64,000 nucleotides of DNA from Paenibacillus riograndensis SBR5 (GTDB taxonomy: Bacteria; Bacillota; Bacilli; Paenibacillales; Paenibacillaceae), in the NCBI RefSeq assembly GCF_000981585.1, contig NZ_LN831776.1, forward strand, positions 449,001 to 513,000. Direction: 5' to 3'. The notes beneath the pieces are model-generated. The model was not told where the DNA came from, searched no databases, and saw nothing but the letters and a program-made list of their open reading frames with translations. The stretch's first letter is position 1. The number at the start of each line of letters is the position of its first letter. Shown here one piece after another: positions 43,061 to 51,915 of this stretch. Position numbers and translations under genes: made by a program.

Positions 43061-43180
43061 GTGTTTATTCCAATTCTCACAACACTGACTACGACGCAGC
43101 AGTGGGTCCTTTTGATCCTGCTGGCAGTGAACATAGGTGCAATATATTGCTTTGTCAAGTTTGGGGCAGGCAAACGTTAA
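43061..43180 (+). CDS. 39-residue small membrane protein
   Basis: GTG 43061 with a strong AAGGAGGGT site (43044-43052) 8 nt upstream. The frame encodes MFIPILTTLTTTQQW followed by one transmembrane helix (VLLILLAVNIGAIYCFVKF) and a basic C-terminal tail (GAGKR). It lies 38 nt after the Spo0E-like gene on the same strand, so it is probably co-transcribed. No known family is recognised. Confidence 0.65.
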   Translation: MFIPILTTLTTTQQWVLLILLAVNIGAIYCFVKFGAGKR

Positions 43181-43191
43181 GTGACTTCGCT

Positions 43192-44064
43192 TCACTGTCC
43201 TTTTCTTTTCTCCAAAAGATGCCGCAGACCCTCAGCTACACCATTCTCCGCATGATTCCCCGTTACAAAGTCGGCCGTTTCTTTCAGAATCGGTGCGGCG
43301 TTCTCCATGGCAATTCGGTAGCCGGCCATTTCAAACATCGGCAGATCATTATAGCTGTCGCCCATAACAGCCACCTGTTCGGCAGGAATGCCGTAATGTG
43401 CCGCCAGCATTCCCACACCCGAGCCTTTATTGGCATCCTTATGGTTGATCTCGATATTGTTTACATGCGAGGCAGTAATAATCAGTCCGGGGATTGCCGC
43501 GAACCGTGTGGAGGCTTCCTTCAGCAGCTCCCGGTTCAGCGAAAAAGCCAGCGTTTTAAAAATTACATACTCGTCTTTGCTCCAAATCTCCTCCATGCTC
43601 TCTACATAGGTGACAGAAGCTTGCTGGAACTGCTTGGCGATCATAGCTTTCAGCAGCCAGCGGAGCTCCCCGGGTACAGCCTCATCGTTGAGCTCGGACA
43701 GCTTCTCCAGCCGCACCCGTTTGTCAAGCTCCACATATACGTTATCTTCGGTGTATACCTCATAATACAGTTCAGGAATCCCGCTCATCCAGCGTAAAGC
43801 CGGAATGATATCCTCCTTATTCAGCGGCTTGCTTGCTGCCAGCGTCCGGTCAGGCAGCGTCACTACCGCTCCGTTCAGACTGACCACAGGGCATTCCAGA
43901 TCCACCAGCCGGAGCTGCCGTTCCGCATCCATGTAAGAGCGGCCTGTAGCGATAATCACGATGTGGCCCAGGCTCTGGGCGTGCACAATGGCCTCGCGGT
44001 TCTCCGGGCTGATCTTGCCCTCCTCATTCAGCAGTGTTCCGTCCATATCCAATGCAATCAGCAT
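43192..44064 (-). CDS. Cof-type HAD phosphatase
   Basis: 290-residue haloacid-dehalogenase hydrolase of the Cof/YidA subfamily. Motif I is LIALDMDGTLL (nucleophile Asp7), motif II is IIATGRSY, and motif IV is VMGDSYNDLPMFEMAG. The large C2B cap domain lies at about 85-200. Members dephosphorylate sugar phosphates, pyridoxal phosphate or flavin precursors; the substrate here is not defined. The start is ATG 44064 with AAAGGAGA 8 nt upstream. A longer frame to 44289 adds a non-homologous leader and is rejected. It is divergent from the DUF445 gene. Confidence 0.92.
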   Translation of the reverse strand: MLIALDMDGTLLNEEGKISPENREAIVHAQSLGHIVIIATGRSYMDAERQLRLVDLECPVVSLNGAVVTLPDRTLAASKPLNKEDIIPALRWMSGIPELYYEVYTEDNVYVELDKRVRLEKLSELNDEAVPGELRWLLKAMIAKQFQQASVTYVESMEEIWSKDEYVIFKTLAFSLNRELLKEASTRFAAIPGLIITASHVNNIEINHKDANKGSGVGMLAAHYGIPAEQVAVMGDSYNDLPMFEMAGYRIAMENAAPILKETADFVTGNHAENGVAEGLRHLLEKRKGQ

Positions 44065-44530
44065 GTTGAAGTTCTCCTTTTCAATATAAGCTATAATCTT
44101 TAGTTTTACATTGAGGGGTATGGTCGTAACTGCGGGGAATGTTTGGACTTCCAGCCGCTGTTGTCCCCAGATTTCTTGATTGAACCGCCTTTCGCGGTTG
44201 AAATCCGGTGACAAAGGCGGACGCATTCGCTCTTCCAGTTCCAAACTTCCCCTCCGCACTTCTACCCTTTCATGGATTTTTAAGTTCATCTCATATAGCT
44301 TGGGGTTGTTCTTTGCAAGGCCGATGAAATTATTGCTTGTATCTTATCATTAATTCTCTGAAAATTAAAAATCCATCTACATGTCCTGGTTTCAGGCTGC
44401 TTGCTGTGAGAGGGGAGGATTTTCAGAAAAGAGTTCCGTCGTGGTACAATATAAGGCGGACCACTTAGCATGCATTTAATTATGACTACAGCATCAGAAA
44501 GCAATGCTCACATTACTTTTAGGGGGAACT
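44065..44530. promoter_or_regulatory. divergent control region with CodY-like box
   Basis: Region between the HAD and DUF445 genes. AATTCTCTGAAAATT at 44352-44366 matches the CodY consensus (AATTTTCWGAAAATT) at 14 of 15 positions. Nothing else is called; the AT-rich stretch around the box probably holds the promoters. Confidence 0.55.
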
Positions 44531-45781
44531 GTGATTGAAATGAAATCCAGAAATTTAGCTACGATTTCGCTGGCGATTATGGCCTGCGGTTTTCTCATTA
44601 CACTATTTTTGCCGGAAAATCTGGCAGTTGTTCTGCTGAGGGGAGGCTTTGAGGCCGGACTGGTCGGGGGGATCGCGGACTGGTTTGCCGTGACTGCATT
44701 GTTCCGCCATCCGCTGGGTCTGCCGATCCCGCATACCTCCCTGCTCTTAAAGAACCGGGACAAAATTATTCAGTCCCTGATCTCCGCGATGGAGAACGAG
44801 CTGCTGAATAAGGCGAGCATTGAGAACAAGCTGCGCAAAATCCGCATAGTATCGCTGGGCAGCACTATGCTGACGCGGCTGTTCGCCCGCAAAAAAGCGA
44901 GAGCCGAAATGCTGGAACAGGTCAGCGCCTTCGTGCAGAAGCTGCCGGTGGAACAGGCGGTACCTTATATCCAGTCGGTTGCAGCCGGATATATCCGTGA
45001 AGCCAAGCTTGGAACGGCCGTGGATACGATCGTCACCAAGCTTATGAATGACGGAAAGGATGTCGCGGCTCTGGATTTCGCGCTTGAAGGGATCTCTGGC
45101 TGGGTTGAACGTCCTGAGACCCGGGCGATGCTGGGCAAGATCGCCAGTGAGAAGCTGGCCGAGGTGAAGCTTGGCGGCTTGAAGGGGATGGCTTTTCAGG
45201 CTTTCGTCGGCTTCGTGGATGCCGAGATGCTGGGGGGAATGCTGCAAGGCATGGTGCAATCCGGGATCAACGATTTCCGCAGCGAAGACAGCCCTTACCG
45301 CGAGGAGATTATCCGGGAAATCCGGGTGGCCATCTTCCAGATGGTGAATGACGAGGCGCGGATCGCTGCCATTAAGGAGTGGGGGCTGAACGAGCTTCAG
45401 AGCGAAGCAGCTGCGTCGTTCCTGCGGGAGCAGCTTGAGCATTTCCGGGGCAAGGCGGTTGCCTGGCTGGAAGAAGAGCGGTCTGCGGGCGGACGCAAGC
45501 TGTTTGGGCTGTATGCCATGCTGGCCCGCCGTATCGGCAAGGAGCAGCAGTGGATACAGGAATGGGAAGAACGCATCCGTGCTTCTCTGATCAGCTTCGT
45601 CGAAGCCAACCATTACCGGGTGGGGCTTCTGGTCAAGGAGAACCTGGATTTGATGGATGATGCCAGTCTGGTGAATATGCTGGAGGATAAAGTGGGCAAA
45701 GATCTGCAGTGGATCCGGGTCAACGGTGCGGTATGCGGTTTTGTCGTAGGTCTGGTGCTTACGGTATTCCAGTTGTTTTGA
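44531..45781 (+). CDS. DUF445-family membrane protein
   Basis: 416-residue protein with an N-terminal membrane hairpin. ISLAIMACGFLITLF leads to the family signature GLVGGIADWFAVTALFRHPLGLPIPHTSLLLKN. A long amphipathic region follows, and a final membrane helix (GFVVGLVLTVFQLF) ends the protein. DUF445 is widespread in Bacteria and unassigned. The start is GTG 44531 (AGGGGG 4 nt upstream, slightly close) or ATG 44540 in the same frame. It is followed by a strong terminator and is convergent with the PII gene. Confidence 0.88.
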   Translation: MIEMKSRNLATISLAIMACGFLITLFLPENLAVVLLRGGFEAGLVGGIADWFAVTALFRHPLGLPIPHTSLLLKNRDKIIQSLISAMENELLNKASIENKLRKIRIVSLGSTMLTRLFARKKARAEMLEQVSAFVQKLPVEQAVPYIQSVAAGYIREAKLGTAVDTIVTKLMNDGKDVAALDFALEGISGWVERPETRAMLGKIASEKLAEVKLGGLKGMAFQAFVGFVDAEMLGGMLQGMVQSGINDFRSEDSPYREEIIREIRVAIFQMVNDEARIAAIKEWGLNELQSEAAASFLREQLEHFRGKAVAWLEEERSAGGRKLFGLYAMLARRIGKEQQWIQEWEERIRASLISFVEANHYRVGLLVKENLDLMDDASLVNMLEDKVGKDLQWIRVNGAVCGFVVGLVLTVFQLF

Positions 45782-45863
45782 ACAGTAAGAGCGGCGGCAA
45801 CCTGGAATCAGCAAGCTGTTCCTCTTGGACCAAAGATTCTGATTCATCTCAACCCCAACATTC

Positions 45864-45910
45864 AAAACGGCTGCGCTGTCCACGGAAGGACAGTGCAGCC
45901 GTTTCTGTTT
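45864..45910. terminator. long-stem terminator between DUF445 and PII genes
   Basis: AAACGGCTGC plus GCTGTCC on the left pairs with GGACAG plus TGCAGCCGTTT on the right. CTGTTTG follows on the plus strand. Confidence 0.82.
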
Positions 45911-45941
45911 GTCAGTTGCTTTCCGAATATGGTTAAGAGCT

Positions 45942-46268
45942 TTACAGTTGGCTTTTACCGTTGCTGATCGTATAGGCTTCCTGCACAGGCAGCACGAAGA
46001 TTTTGCCGTCACCGAAGGAGCCCTGCTCACCGGTTCTTGCTGTTCTCATAATAATGCTGATGACATCTTCTTTCTCATCGTCATTGATGACAATCATCAG
46101 CAGCTTCTTAGAGATTTGATTATAATGATTGGTTCCGACCTGAATTCCCTTTTGTTTGCCGCGGCCGAGCAAATCCATTTTGCTGATGGAGGGAAAGCCG
46201 GCAAGCAGCAGTTCAGCCATGACTGCATCCGCTTTCTCGGGTCTTACTATAGCTTTGATCATTAACAT
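45942..46268 (-). CDS. PII-family nitrogen regulatory protein
   Basis: 108-residue GlnB/GlnK-type trimeric sensor of 2-oxoglutarate and ATP/ADP. It starts MLMIKAIVRPEKADAV. The T-loop region is GRGKQKGIQVGTNHYNQISK, and the B-loop/C-loop region is TARTGEQGSFGDGKIFVLPV. The canonical uridylylated Tyr context (RGxxxxYRG) is absent, and the wording is closer to NifI/nif-associated or stand-alone PII proteins. No amtB or nif gene is adjacent in this window. The ATG start at 46268 has AAGGGTG 7 nt upstream. Located about 200 bp behind the same-strand glycosyltransferase, presumably with its own promoter. Confidence 0.9.
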   Translation of the reverse strand: MLMIKAIVRPEKADAVMAELLLAGFPSISKMDLLGRGKQKGIQVGTNHYNQISKKLLMIVINDDEKEDVISIIMRTARTGEQGSFGDGKIFVLPVQEAYTISNGKSQL

Positions 46269-46472
46269 AACGATGCACCCTTTCTACAGCGAAGAATGTG
46301 TTGTAGGGGGTTGCCAATGTCTGGGTGGCCTTAATGGTGACCTATTCGCTTGATGGCAACGCTTACAATTTGAGTATAATATTAACTATAGCTGCATCCT
46401 GCGAATAAGGTCACAAATTCCATTGTACATAGTGTCGCATAGAACAGAAGCGGGCGGCAGCACAGCATTCTG

Positions 46473-47573
46473 TTAATTCAGCAAAAGAAAACGGTACAGT
46501 TCTTCCAATGCCGCTGCCGTATGCTGCCACCCGAAATTCTGCAGCGCGTCCCTCCGTCCCTGCAGTCCGATTCTGGCTGTAAGCTGCGGATCGCGGCCGA
46601 GCTGCAGCAGGGCTTTGGCGAACGGTGACGCTTCGCGGTACCGCTGCACCAGATATCCATTATGGCCCGATACAATAATCTCCCGGATGCCGCCGTTGTT
46701 CGAGGCGATGACGGGCAGTCCGGAGGCCATGGCTTCTACATTGACCAGCCCGAAGGACTCATGCCGCTGGGACGGGCAGACAAAGACGTCGGCCGCATGG
46801 TAGAGATCGTGAATATCTTCATGGGCGATCTTGCCGATAAAAACAGCCCGGACTCCCAGGCGCCGGGCCATGGCTTTAAGCTGCCGGATGTACAGCGGCT
46901 TGCCGTGGCCGGCGATAATCAACTGGGCCGGCAAGCGTTTATGAAGCAGGCGCATGGCTCTAATCAGCACAGGAACGCCTTTGCGCGGAATAACCCGGCC
47001 GACGAACAGCACGGTGAATACCGGAGACAGGCGGTACAGCCGGCGCATTTGCTGCTTCTCCGGCAGCTCTGCCGGAGAGAACCGGCTTAAATCGGCGCCG
47101 AGCGGCACGACGCGGATGATTCCACCCAGGCCGGGAAAGCGGCGGGCGAGCTTGCGCTGCAGGGAGCGGCTGTTGACAGCGATAAGATTGGCTCTCGCCA
47201 GGCTGCGTGCAATTCTCGATTCAGCAGGGACAAAAGTCAGGGAATGAAGGAACAGGACAACTGGCGTGTATGGATGCCGGCGCTTGATAGAGGACATCAG
47301 GAGCGGACGGTTATCGACTTGTATAACATCGAAATGCTCTGTTTCAAGATAGTCCAGAACGGATGCAAGATAACGTGCAGGCGTACCTGAGACCAGGCGC
47401 ACGATACGCACCTGCTCTTGTTCATCGGTGTCAGGAAGTCCGGGAGCCTTTCTGCTCACGATAGTTACTTTATGCCGCCGGGCCAGTTTTCTGGCAACCG
47501 CCCAGATGCAGATTTCCACAGAGCCGTCTCCCGGCACCGGAAACTGCTCCGGTGCAATCATGCAGATATGCAT
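46473..47573 (-). CDS. GT4-family glycosyltransferase
   Basis: 366-residue GT-B glycosyltransferase. The N-terminus is MHICMIAPEQFPVPGDGSVEICIWAVARKLARRHKV. The donor-binding half has VLFVGRVIPRKGVPVLIRAM, VCPSQRHESFGLVNVEAMASGLPVIASNNGG and the EX7E-like Glu pair. The opening resembles the spore-coat-associated CotSA-type transferases of Bacilli, so a spore or envelope glycan is possible but unproven. No signal peptide. The ATG start at 47573 has AAGGAGG upstream. Confidence 0.9.
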   Translation of the reverse strand: MHICMIAPEQFPVPGDGSVEICIWAVARKLARRHKVTIVSRKAPGLPDTDEQEQVRIVRLVSGTPARYLASVLDYLETEHFDVIQVDNRPLLMSSIKRRHPYTPVVLFLHSLTFVPAESRIARSLARANLIAVNSRSLQRKLARRFPGLGGIIRVVPLGADLSRFSPAELPEKQQMRRLYRLSPVFTVLFVGRVIPRKGVPVLIRAMRLLHKRLPAQLIIAGHGKPLYIRQLKAMARRLGVRAVFIGKIAHEDIHDLYHAADVFVCPSQRHESFGLVNVEAMASGLPVIASNNGGIREIIVSGHNGYLVQRYREASPFAKALLQLGRDPQLTARIGLQGRRDALQNFGWQHTAAALEELYRFLLLN

Positions 47574-47659
47574 AGGTATATGCCTCCTTCACCCCATAGC
47601 TGTAGCCTCTTACCTAACATATGCCGCCGGGCAGGGGGAAGACACATTCACGAGAAGGA

Positions 47660-48475
47660 TCAAGTGATTTGCTTCGAAGCTGCGGCGATTACACCGGCAA
47701 CCTTTTGTTCCAGTTCGATGATCTTCTGCTTGCCGGCTGCAATTTGCCGGTGACCGGAGAGCAGTGAATTCAGGGACAGGCTGGTCAGGGAAGGATTTTG
47801 CTTGCGGATGGCCGATTTGAAGCCGCTCCAATCTGCAGACAAGCGCTTGTTCAGGGAAGAGATCACACTTTTCTGGGATTTGATCGACGTCTGCGGACTA
47901 TCGATCCCGGCAAGGGTTTTGCGTGCCGCAGCTATTTTCCTGGTCCGGGTTTCTTTGGCGGCCTTCAGCCGGGCCTCTTGGTCGCGGATGTCCTGGCGGG
48001 CCATCTGGACGACAATTTTCATGGCATCGGACTGGGCGCGCAGCACGGAATTCAAGGTTTTGTCCCGCATTCCCCTAAGCAGGGATATACGCTTGTTAAG
48101 CGCACTGTATTGGTCAAACAGCGGCTGGTACCGGGCCTTGGTGCTGACAACGGCTGCGGTTAGCCGGGTCACGGTGTCCTGATCAATGTTCTTGATCTTC
48201 TCCTTCACCGTCAGGAGTGACTGCGCATTACTCTCATGAAGCTTACGGATTTGTTCTTCTCTGCTGTTATATTGTGCTGATAATGCGGATAGCTCGCTAT
48301 ACTGGCTGTTCAGCTTGCTTCTTGAGGATGAATCCGCAACGGCAGCTGTCAAATCAAAAGCGGCCTGGATTGAAGGGGTCAGCTCCGTCCCGGAAGCAGC
48401 AGCTTTGCCTGCCAGGGGCAACGTTAGAAGCAACAGTGATAGAAGTGTCAGAACAGAAGTCTTAAGGGTAGTCAT
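47660..48475 (-). CDS. secreted coiled-coil protein, function unknown
   Basis: 271 residues. A signal peptide covers about 1-27 (LSLLLLTLPLAGKAAAS). The mature part is almost entirely helical and rich in Ser, Lys, Gln, Ala and Leu, with heptad-like spacing (QYSELSALSAQYNSREEQIRKL; ARQDIRDQEARLKAAKE). It may be a surface or cell-wall-associated filamentous protein. The start is ATG 48475 with AAGGAGGAG upstream. The gene is preceded by a promoter and a terminator-like hairpin (48511-48568), implying a conditional leader. It is separated by 86 bp from the downstream glycosyltransferase on the same strand. Confidence 0.8.
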   Translation of the reverse strand: MTTLKTSVLTLLSLLLLTLPLAGKAAASGTELTPSIQAAFDLTAAVADSSSRSKLNSQYSELSALSAQYNSREEQIRKLHESNAQSLLTVKEKIKNIDQDTVTRLTAAVVSTKARYQPLFDQYSALNKRISLLRGMRDKTLNSVLRAQSDAMKIVVQMARQDIRDQEARLKAAKETRTRKIAAARKTLAGIDSPQTSIKSQKSVISSLNKRLSADWSGFKSAIRKQNPSLTSLSLNSLLSGHRQIAAGKQKIIELEQKVAGVIAAASKQIT

Positions 48476-48510
48476 CGTTCTCCTCCTTTTTTTACATCCG
48501 CAAGCCTGTA

Positions 48511-48568
48511 TAAAAAGACAAAAAAGCACCCGCAGCAAAGGCAAAATAAGCCTTCGTTACGGGTGCTT
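48511..48568 (-). terminator. terminator hairpin in the 5-prime leader of the secreted coiled-coil gene
   Basis: On the minus strand, AAGCACCCG and CGGGTGCTT arms (48568-48560 and 48532-48524) with an inner AAGGC/GCCTT stem are followed by TTTTTTGTCTTTTT. No minus-strand gene lies upstream, so it sits inside the leader between promoter and gene. Confidence 0.7.
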
Positions 48569-48603
48569 CCAGCGCAACAGGACACGAATAAATATTTATC
48601 TAG

Positions 48604-48632
48604 ACTATAGATTAATCTCCTATATCCGTCAA
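48604..48632 (-). promoter_or_regulatory. promoter of the secreted coiled-coil gene
   Basis: On the minus strand: TTGACG (48632-48627), 17-nt spacer, TATAGT (48609-48604). Transcription would start near 48597, about 120 nt before the coding start. Confidence 0.65.
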
Positions 48633-48768
48633 TATTTTCAATTTTAAATTTTTCTGATCTGAAACAGGCCTGTTCATTTCTTTCCACACTTCTCTTAGCG
48701 TATACTGGGGTAATAGATAACAGAGAGTCTGCAAAAGCAGCGGCTCGTGTGAAGGAGGCCAGGCTGAA

Positions 48769-51700
48769 TTGGATGAGGATAACAGGGAGCTTTTGGATTA
48801 TGCATTCCTGATGTCTCCGCTTGGAACGGGAGTACTGTCTCAAGAGGGCAAGTGGCTGAAGGTGAATCCCGCTTTTTGCCATACGCTCGGCTGCAGTGAA
48901 CAGGAGTTTCTGGCCGGTGGCCTGCTGCACAACACTGTTGCCCAGCAGGAGGGAATTCAGCAAATAGACATCAATCTTCTTATCGGCGAGCTTGCCTCCT
49001 CCCCGGAGCGTTCTCTGGTCAAAGAAAAGAAATTTCTAACCCGCTCCGGCCGCACGGTGTGGCTCCTGCTCACGTTCGTGAAGGCTGCGGCGGGGCAAGC
49101 TTGTTCACATATTATTGTCTACGCCGAGGATATTACCGACCGCAAAATCGCGGATCAGCTGACTGTGGACAGCCGTGATCTGTATGATTTATTTATAAAA
49201 GATGACCAGACGATGATTTCCTTCACCCTGCCCGATGGAACGTTGAGCTTCATATCTCCTTCCTCACAGCTGCAGATCGGCTTTGCGCCAGAGGAGATAG
49301 TTGGCAGGAACAGGCTGGAGTTCTACCATCCTGATGATGTTGAAGGGATGGACCAGTCCCAAGGTCTGCTGGAGAGCAAAACCTATATCCGCCGGCTGCG
49401 CCATAAAGACGGACATTATTTGTGGTTCGAGACCTCCTTTCATGTAATCCATGATGAGAATAATGAAATTGTGCGGATCATGGGTATCGGGCGCAATGTG
49501 ACCAGCCGCAAGCAGAATGAGGAGGCTCTGGCAGCCGCCCAGCGTGTGGCGAAGATTGGTTCATGGGTGTGGGATTTATCCAAAGGCAGATTGGTGTTTT
49601 CGGAGGAACTGCAGCGTATGCTGCACTATAGCACGGGGACGGATGTAAAATACGAAACCTTTTTGTCTCTGGTTCATCCGGACGACCTGGAGCTGCTGAA
49701 AGCGGGAGTTGAACGGGCGGTGAAAAAGGGGGAATCCGGTGAATCCTCCTACCGCCTGGTTCTTCCTGACGCAACGCTGCTTACGGTAAACATTCAATGG
49801 GATGTTACGCGCGGCCCTACCGGCAAGCCGGTGCAGCTTATCGGCATGATGCAGGATATTACCGAGCGGCGTCAGATGGAGCAGCAGCTTAGAGAAAGCG
49901 AGCAGCGCTACAAGTCCCTTTTCGAATATAATCCGTCAGCAGTCTACTCCATGAATCTGAACGGGGATTATTTGTCGGCCAATGCCAATCTGGAGGAACT
50001 GACAGGATATACTCTTGATGAGCTGATCGGAATGTATTTTGGACCCATTGTGCATGAGAAGGACATTGAGAAGACCCTGCATCATTTCAAACTGGCCAGC
50101 CAGGGAGAGCCGCAGAGCTATGATCTGACACTGATCCATAAAGATGGCCATCTGGTCGAAATCAATACGCTCAACATTCCAATCATCGTAGACAAGCAGG
50201 TAGTGGGGGTGTATGGGATTTCCCGCGACATCACCGAGCGCATCAGGTATACCGAGCAAATCGAGAAGCTGAGCAATGAATACACGCTGATTCTGAATGC
50301 GGTGTCGGAAGGCATATTCGGACTGGATACCGAGGGAAGGATCACGTTCATCAATCCGGCTGGTGCACATATGCTGGGGTTTGAGCAGGACGAAATTATG
50401 GGCCGCTCCTATCTGAACCATATCGGGCAAACGGCGTCTGACGCTGTTCATTACCGGATGGAAGCTTCCCCGCTGATCCGGGTTATTCAGGCAGGAGAGT
50501 CCCAGCGGAGTATGGATGCGGTGTTGTGGCGCAAAGACGGGTCAAGTTTTCTTGCCGAATATCAGGCAACACCTCTGTTTGACAAAGGAGAGCGCAAAGG
50601 TGCGGTTGTGGTATTCCGGGATATTACCAATGAACAGGAAATTATCCGTGCGAAGGAGTCTGCCGAGAAGGCGGATCAGGCCAAATCGGAGTTTCTGGCG
50701 GTGATGAGCCACGAGTTGCGGACCCCGATGAACGGGATTATTGGCATGACGGATTTACTGGCTGAAACGGACCTTAATGAGGAACAGCGCGGTTATGCGG
50801 AGATCATCAGCCAGAGCAGCTCTTCCCTGCTGTATATTCTCAATGAGATTCTGGATTTCAGCAAAATCGAAGCCGGTAAAATGACCCTAATGCATGAGCC
50901 GGTCAGTGTGGAGTCCGTGATGGGCATTGTTACCGAACTGTTCTCACCCAAAGCCAAGGAAAAAAATATCCTGCTGTCCAGCCGCATAGCGGAAGATGTG
51001 CCGGAGCTGATTATGGGCGACGCGGACCGTTTGCGTCAGGTGCTCGTTAATTTGGTGAGCAATGCCGTCAAGTTTACCGAGGAAGGACAGGTCTCGATTG
51101 GCGTAGAAACAGAATTTTGCCCGAATGCGAAGAAGCTCAGCCTGAAGTTCAGTGTGCACGATACCGGAATCGGTATTCCCTCCGAAAAGCAGCCGCAGCT
51201 CTTCCAATCCTTCTCCCAGCTGCATCCGTCGATTAACCGCAAGTATGGGGGGACAGGCCTGGGACTTGCGATCTGCAAACGCCTTGTCGAGCTAATGGGC
51301 GGTGCGATTGGGGTAGAGAGCGTGGAAGGAAAAGGATCAAAATTCTTCTTTACGCTTCCTGTCGACCCCGGTGGGGAATGGGAAGAGAACGGGGCGGAGG
51401 ATCATGAGCTGGCAGAAGTTTTATATACGCCGGATAGCGGTGAAAATACTGCCGCCTATGCGGGCCGGAAGGCGGGGAGCGGGAGTTTATTGCCTGCCGG
51501 AGGACTCATCCCCGGGCTGCCTGAAGCGAAGTATGGGCCCCTGCGGATTCTGGTGGCGGAAGACCATCCCGTCAATCAGAGGCTTATACTGACGATGCTG
51601 GAGAAGCGGGGGTATAAAGCGGATCTTGCCGAGAACGGCCAGCAGGCGCTGCAGGCCGTTCTCCGGCAGCCGTATGATCTGGTCTTCATGGATGTGCAAA

Positions 51701-51915
51701 TGCCGGTGATGAGCGGGCTGACAGCGGCTGCAGGCATCAGGGAGCAGGCACCGCTGAACCACCAGCCGTTCATCGTTGCGGTAACCGCATATGCCAGACC
51801 GGAGGACCGGGAGCGGTGCCTGGCTGTAGGCATGGAAGACTTCGTGAGCAAGCCGTTTCTCTCTTCCGACATCGAGCGGATACTCCGGGAGCGGATGGAA
51901 AAGATATCGCTATGA
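48769..51915 (+). CDS. cytoplasmic hybrid sensor histidine kinase with five PAS domains
   Basis: 1048 residues, no membrane helix. PAS-type sensory domains lie at about 5-120, 140-250, 255-370, 375-495 and 505-630; several carry the PAS/PAC repeat wording (GxxxxxNxxxxxxxGYTxDEL, then DITERxxxE). HisKA follows (FLAVMSHELRTPMNGIIGMT, phospho-His near 652), then an HATPase (NLVSNAVKFT, DTGIGIP, YGGTGLGLAICKRLV). A C-terminal receiver domain (about 920-1045) has acceptor Asp in LVFMDVQMPVMSG. The ligand is unknown. The TTG start at 48769 has AAGGAGG 10 nt upstream. Its stop overlaps the next gene (ATGA), which is unusual for a hybrid kinase and a peptidase. Confidence 0.94.
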   Translation: MDEDNRELLDYAFLMSPLGTGVLSQEGKWLKVNPAFCHTLGCSEQEFLAGGLLHNTVAQQEGIQQIDINLLIGELASSPERSLVKEKKFLTRSGRTVWLLLTFVKAAAGQACSHIIVYAEDITDRKIADQLTVDSRDLYDLFIKDDQTMISFTLPDGTLSFISPSSQLQIGFAPEEIVGRNRLEFYHPDDVEGMDQSQGLLESKTYIRRLRHKDGHYLWFETSFHVIHDENNEIVRIMGIGRNVTSRKQNEEALAAAQRVAKIGSWVWDLSKGRLVFSEELQRMLHYSTGTDVKYETFLSLVHPDDLELLKAGVERAVKKGESGESSYRLVLPDATLLTVNIQWDVTRGPTGKPVQLIGMMQDITERRQMEQQLRESEQRYKSLFEYNPSAVYSMNLNGDYLSANANLEELTGYTLDELIGMYFGPIVHEKDIEKTLHHFKLASQGEPQSYDLTLIHKDGHLVEINTLNIPIIVDKQVVGVYGISRDITERIRYTEQIEKLSNEYTLILNAVSEGIFGLDTEGRITFINPAGAHMLGFEQDEIMGRSYLNHIGQTASDAVHYRMEASPLIRVIQAGESQRSMDAVLWRKDGSSFLAEYQATPLFDKGERKGAVVVFRDITNEQEIIRAKESAEKADQAKSEFLAVMSHELRTPMNGIIGMTDLLAETDLNEEQRGYAEIISQSSSSLLYILNEILDFSKIEAGKMTLMHEPVSVESVMGIVTELFSPKAKEKNILLSSRIAEDVPELIMGDADRLRQVLVNLVSNAVKFTEEGQVSIGVETEFCPNAKKLSLKFSVHDTGIGIPSEKQPQLFQSFSQLHPSINRKYGGTGLGLAICKRLVELMGGAIGVESVEGKGSKFFFTLPVDPGGEWEENGAEDHELAEVLYTPDSGENTAAYAGRKAGSGSLLPAGGLIPGLPEAKYGPLRILVAEDHPVNQRLILTMLEKRGYKADLAENGQQALQAVLRQPYDLVFMDVQMPVMSGLTAAAGIREQAPLNHQPFIVAVTAYARPEDRERCLAVGMEDFVSKPFLSSDIERILRERMEKISL

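Noticed and set aside
44747..46030. 427-residue minus-strand frame opposite DUF445 and PII
   Set aside because: Antisense reading that crosses the DUF445 gene, the terminator and part of the PII gene in another frame; no ribosome site.
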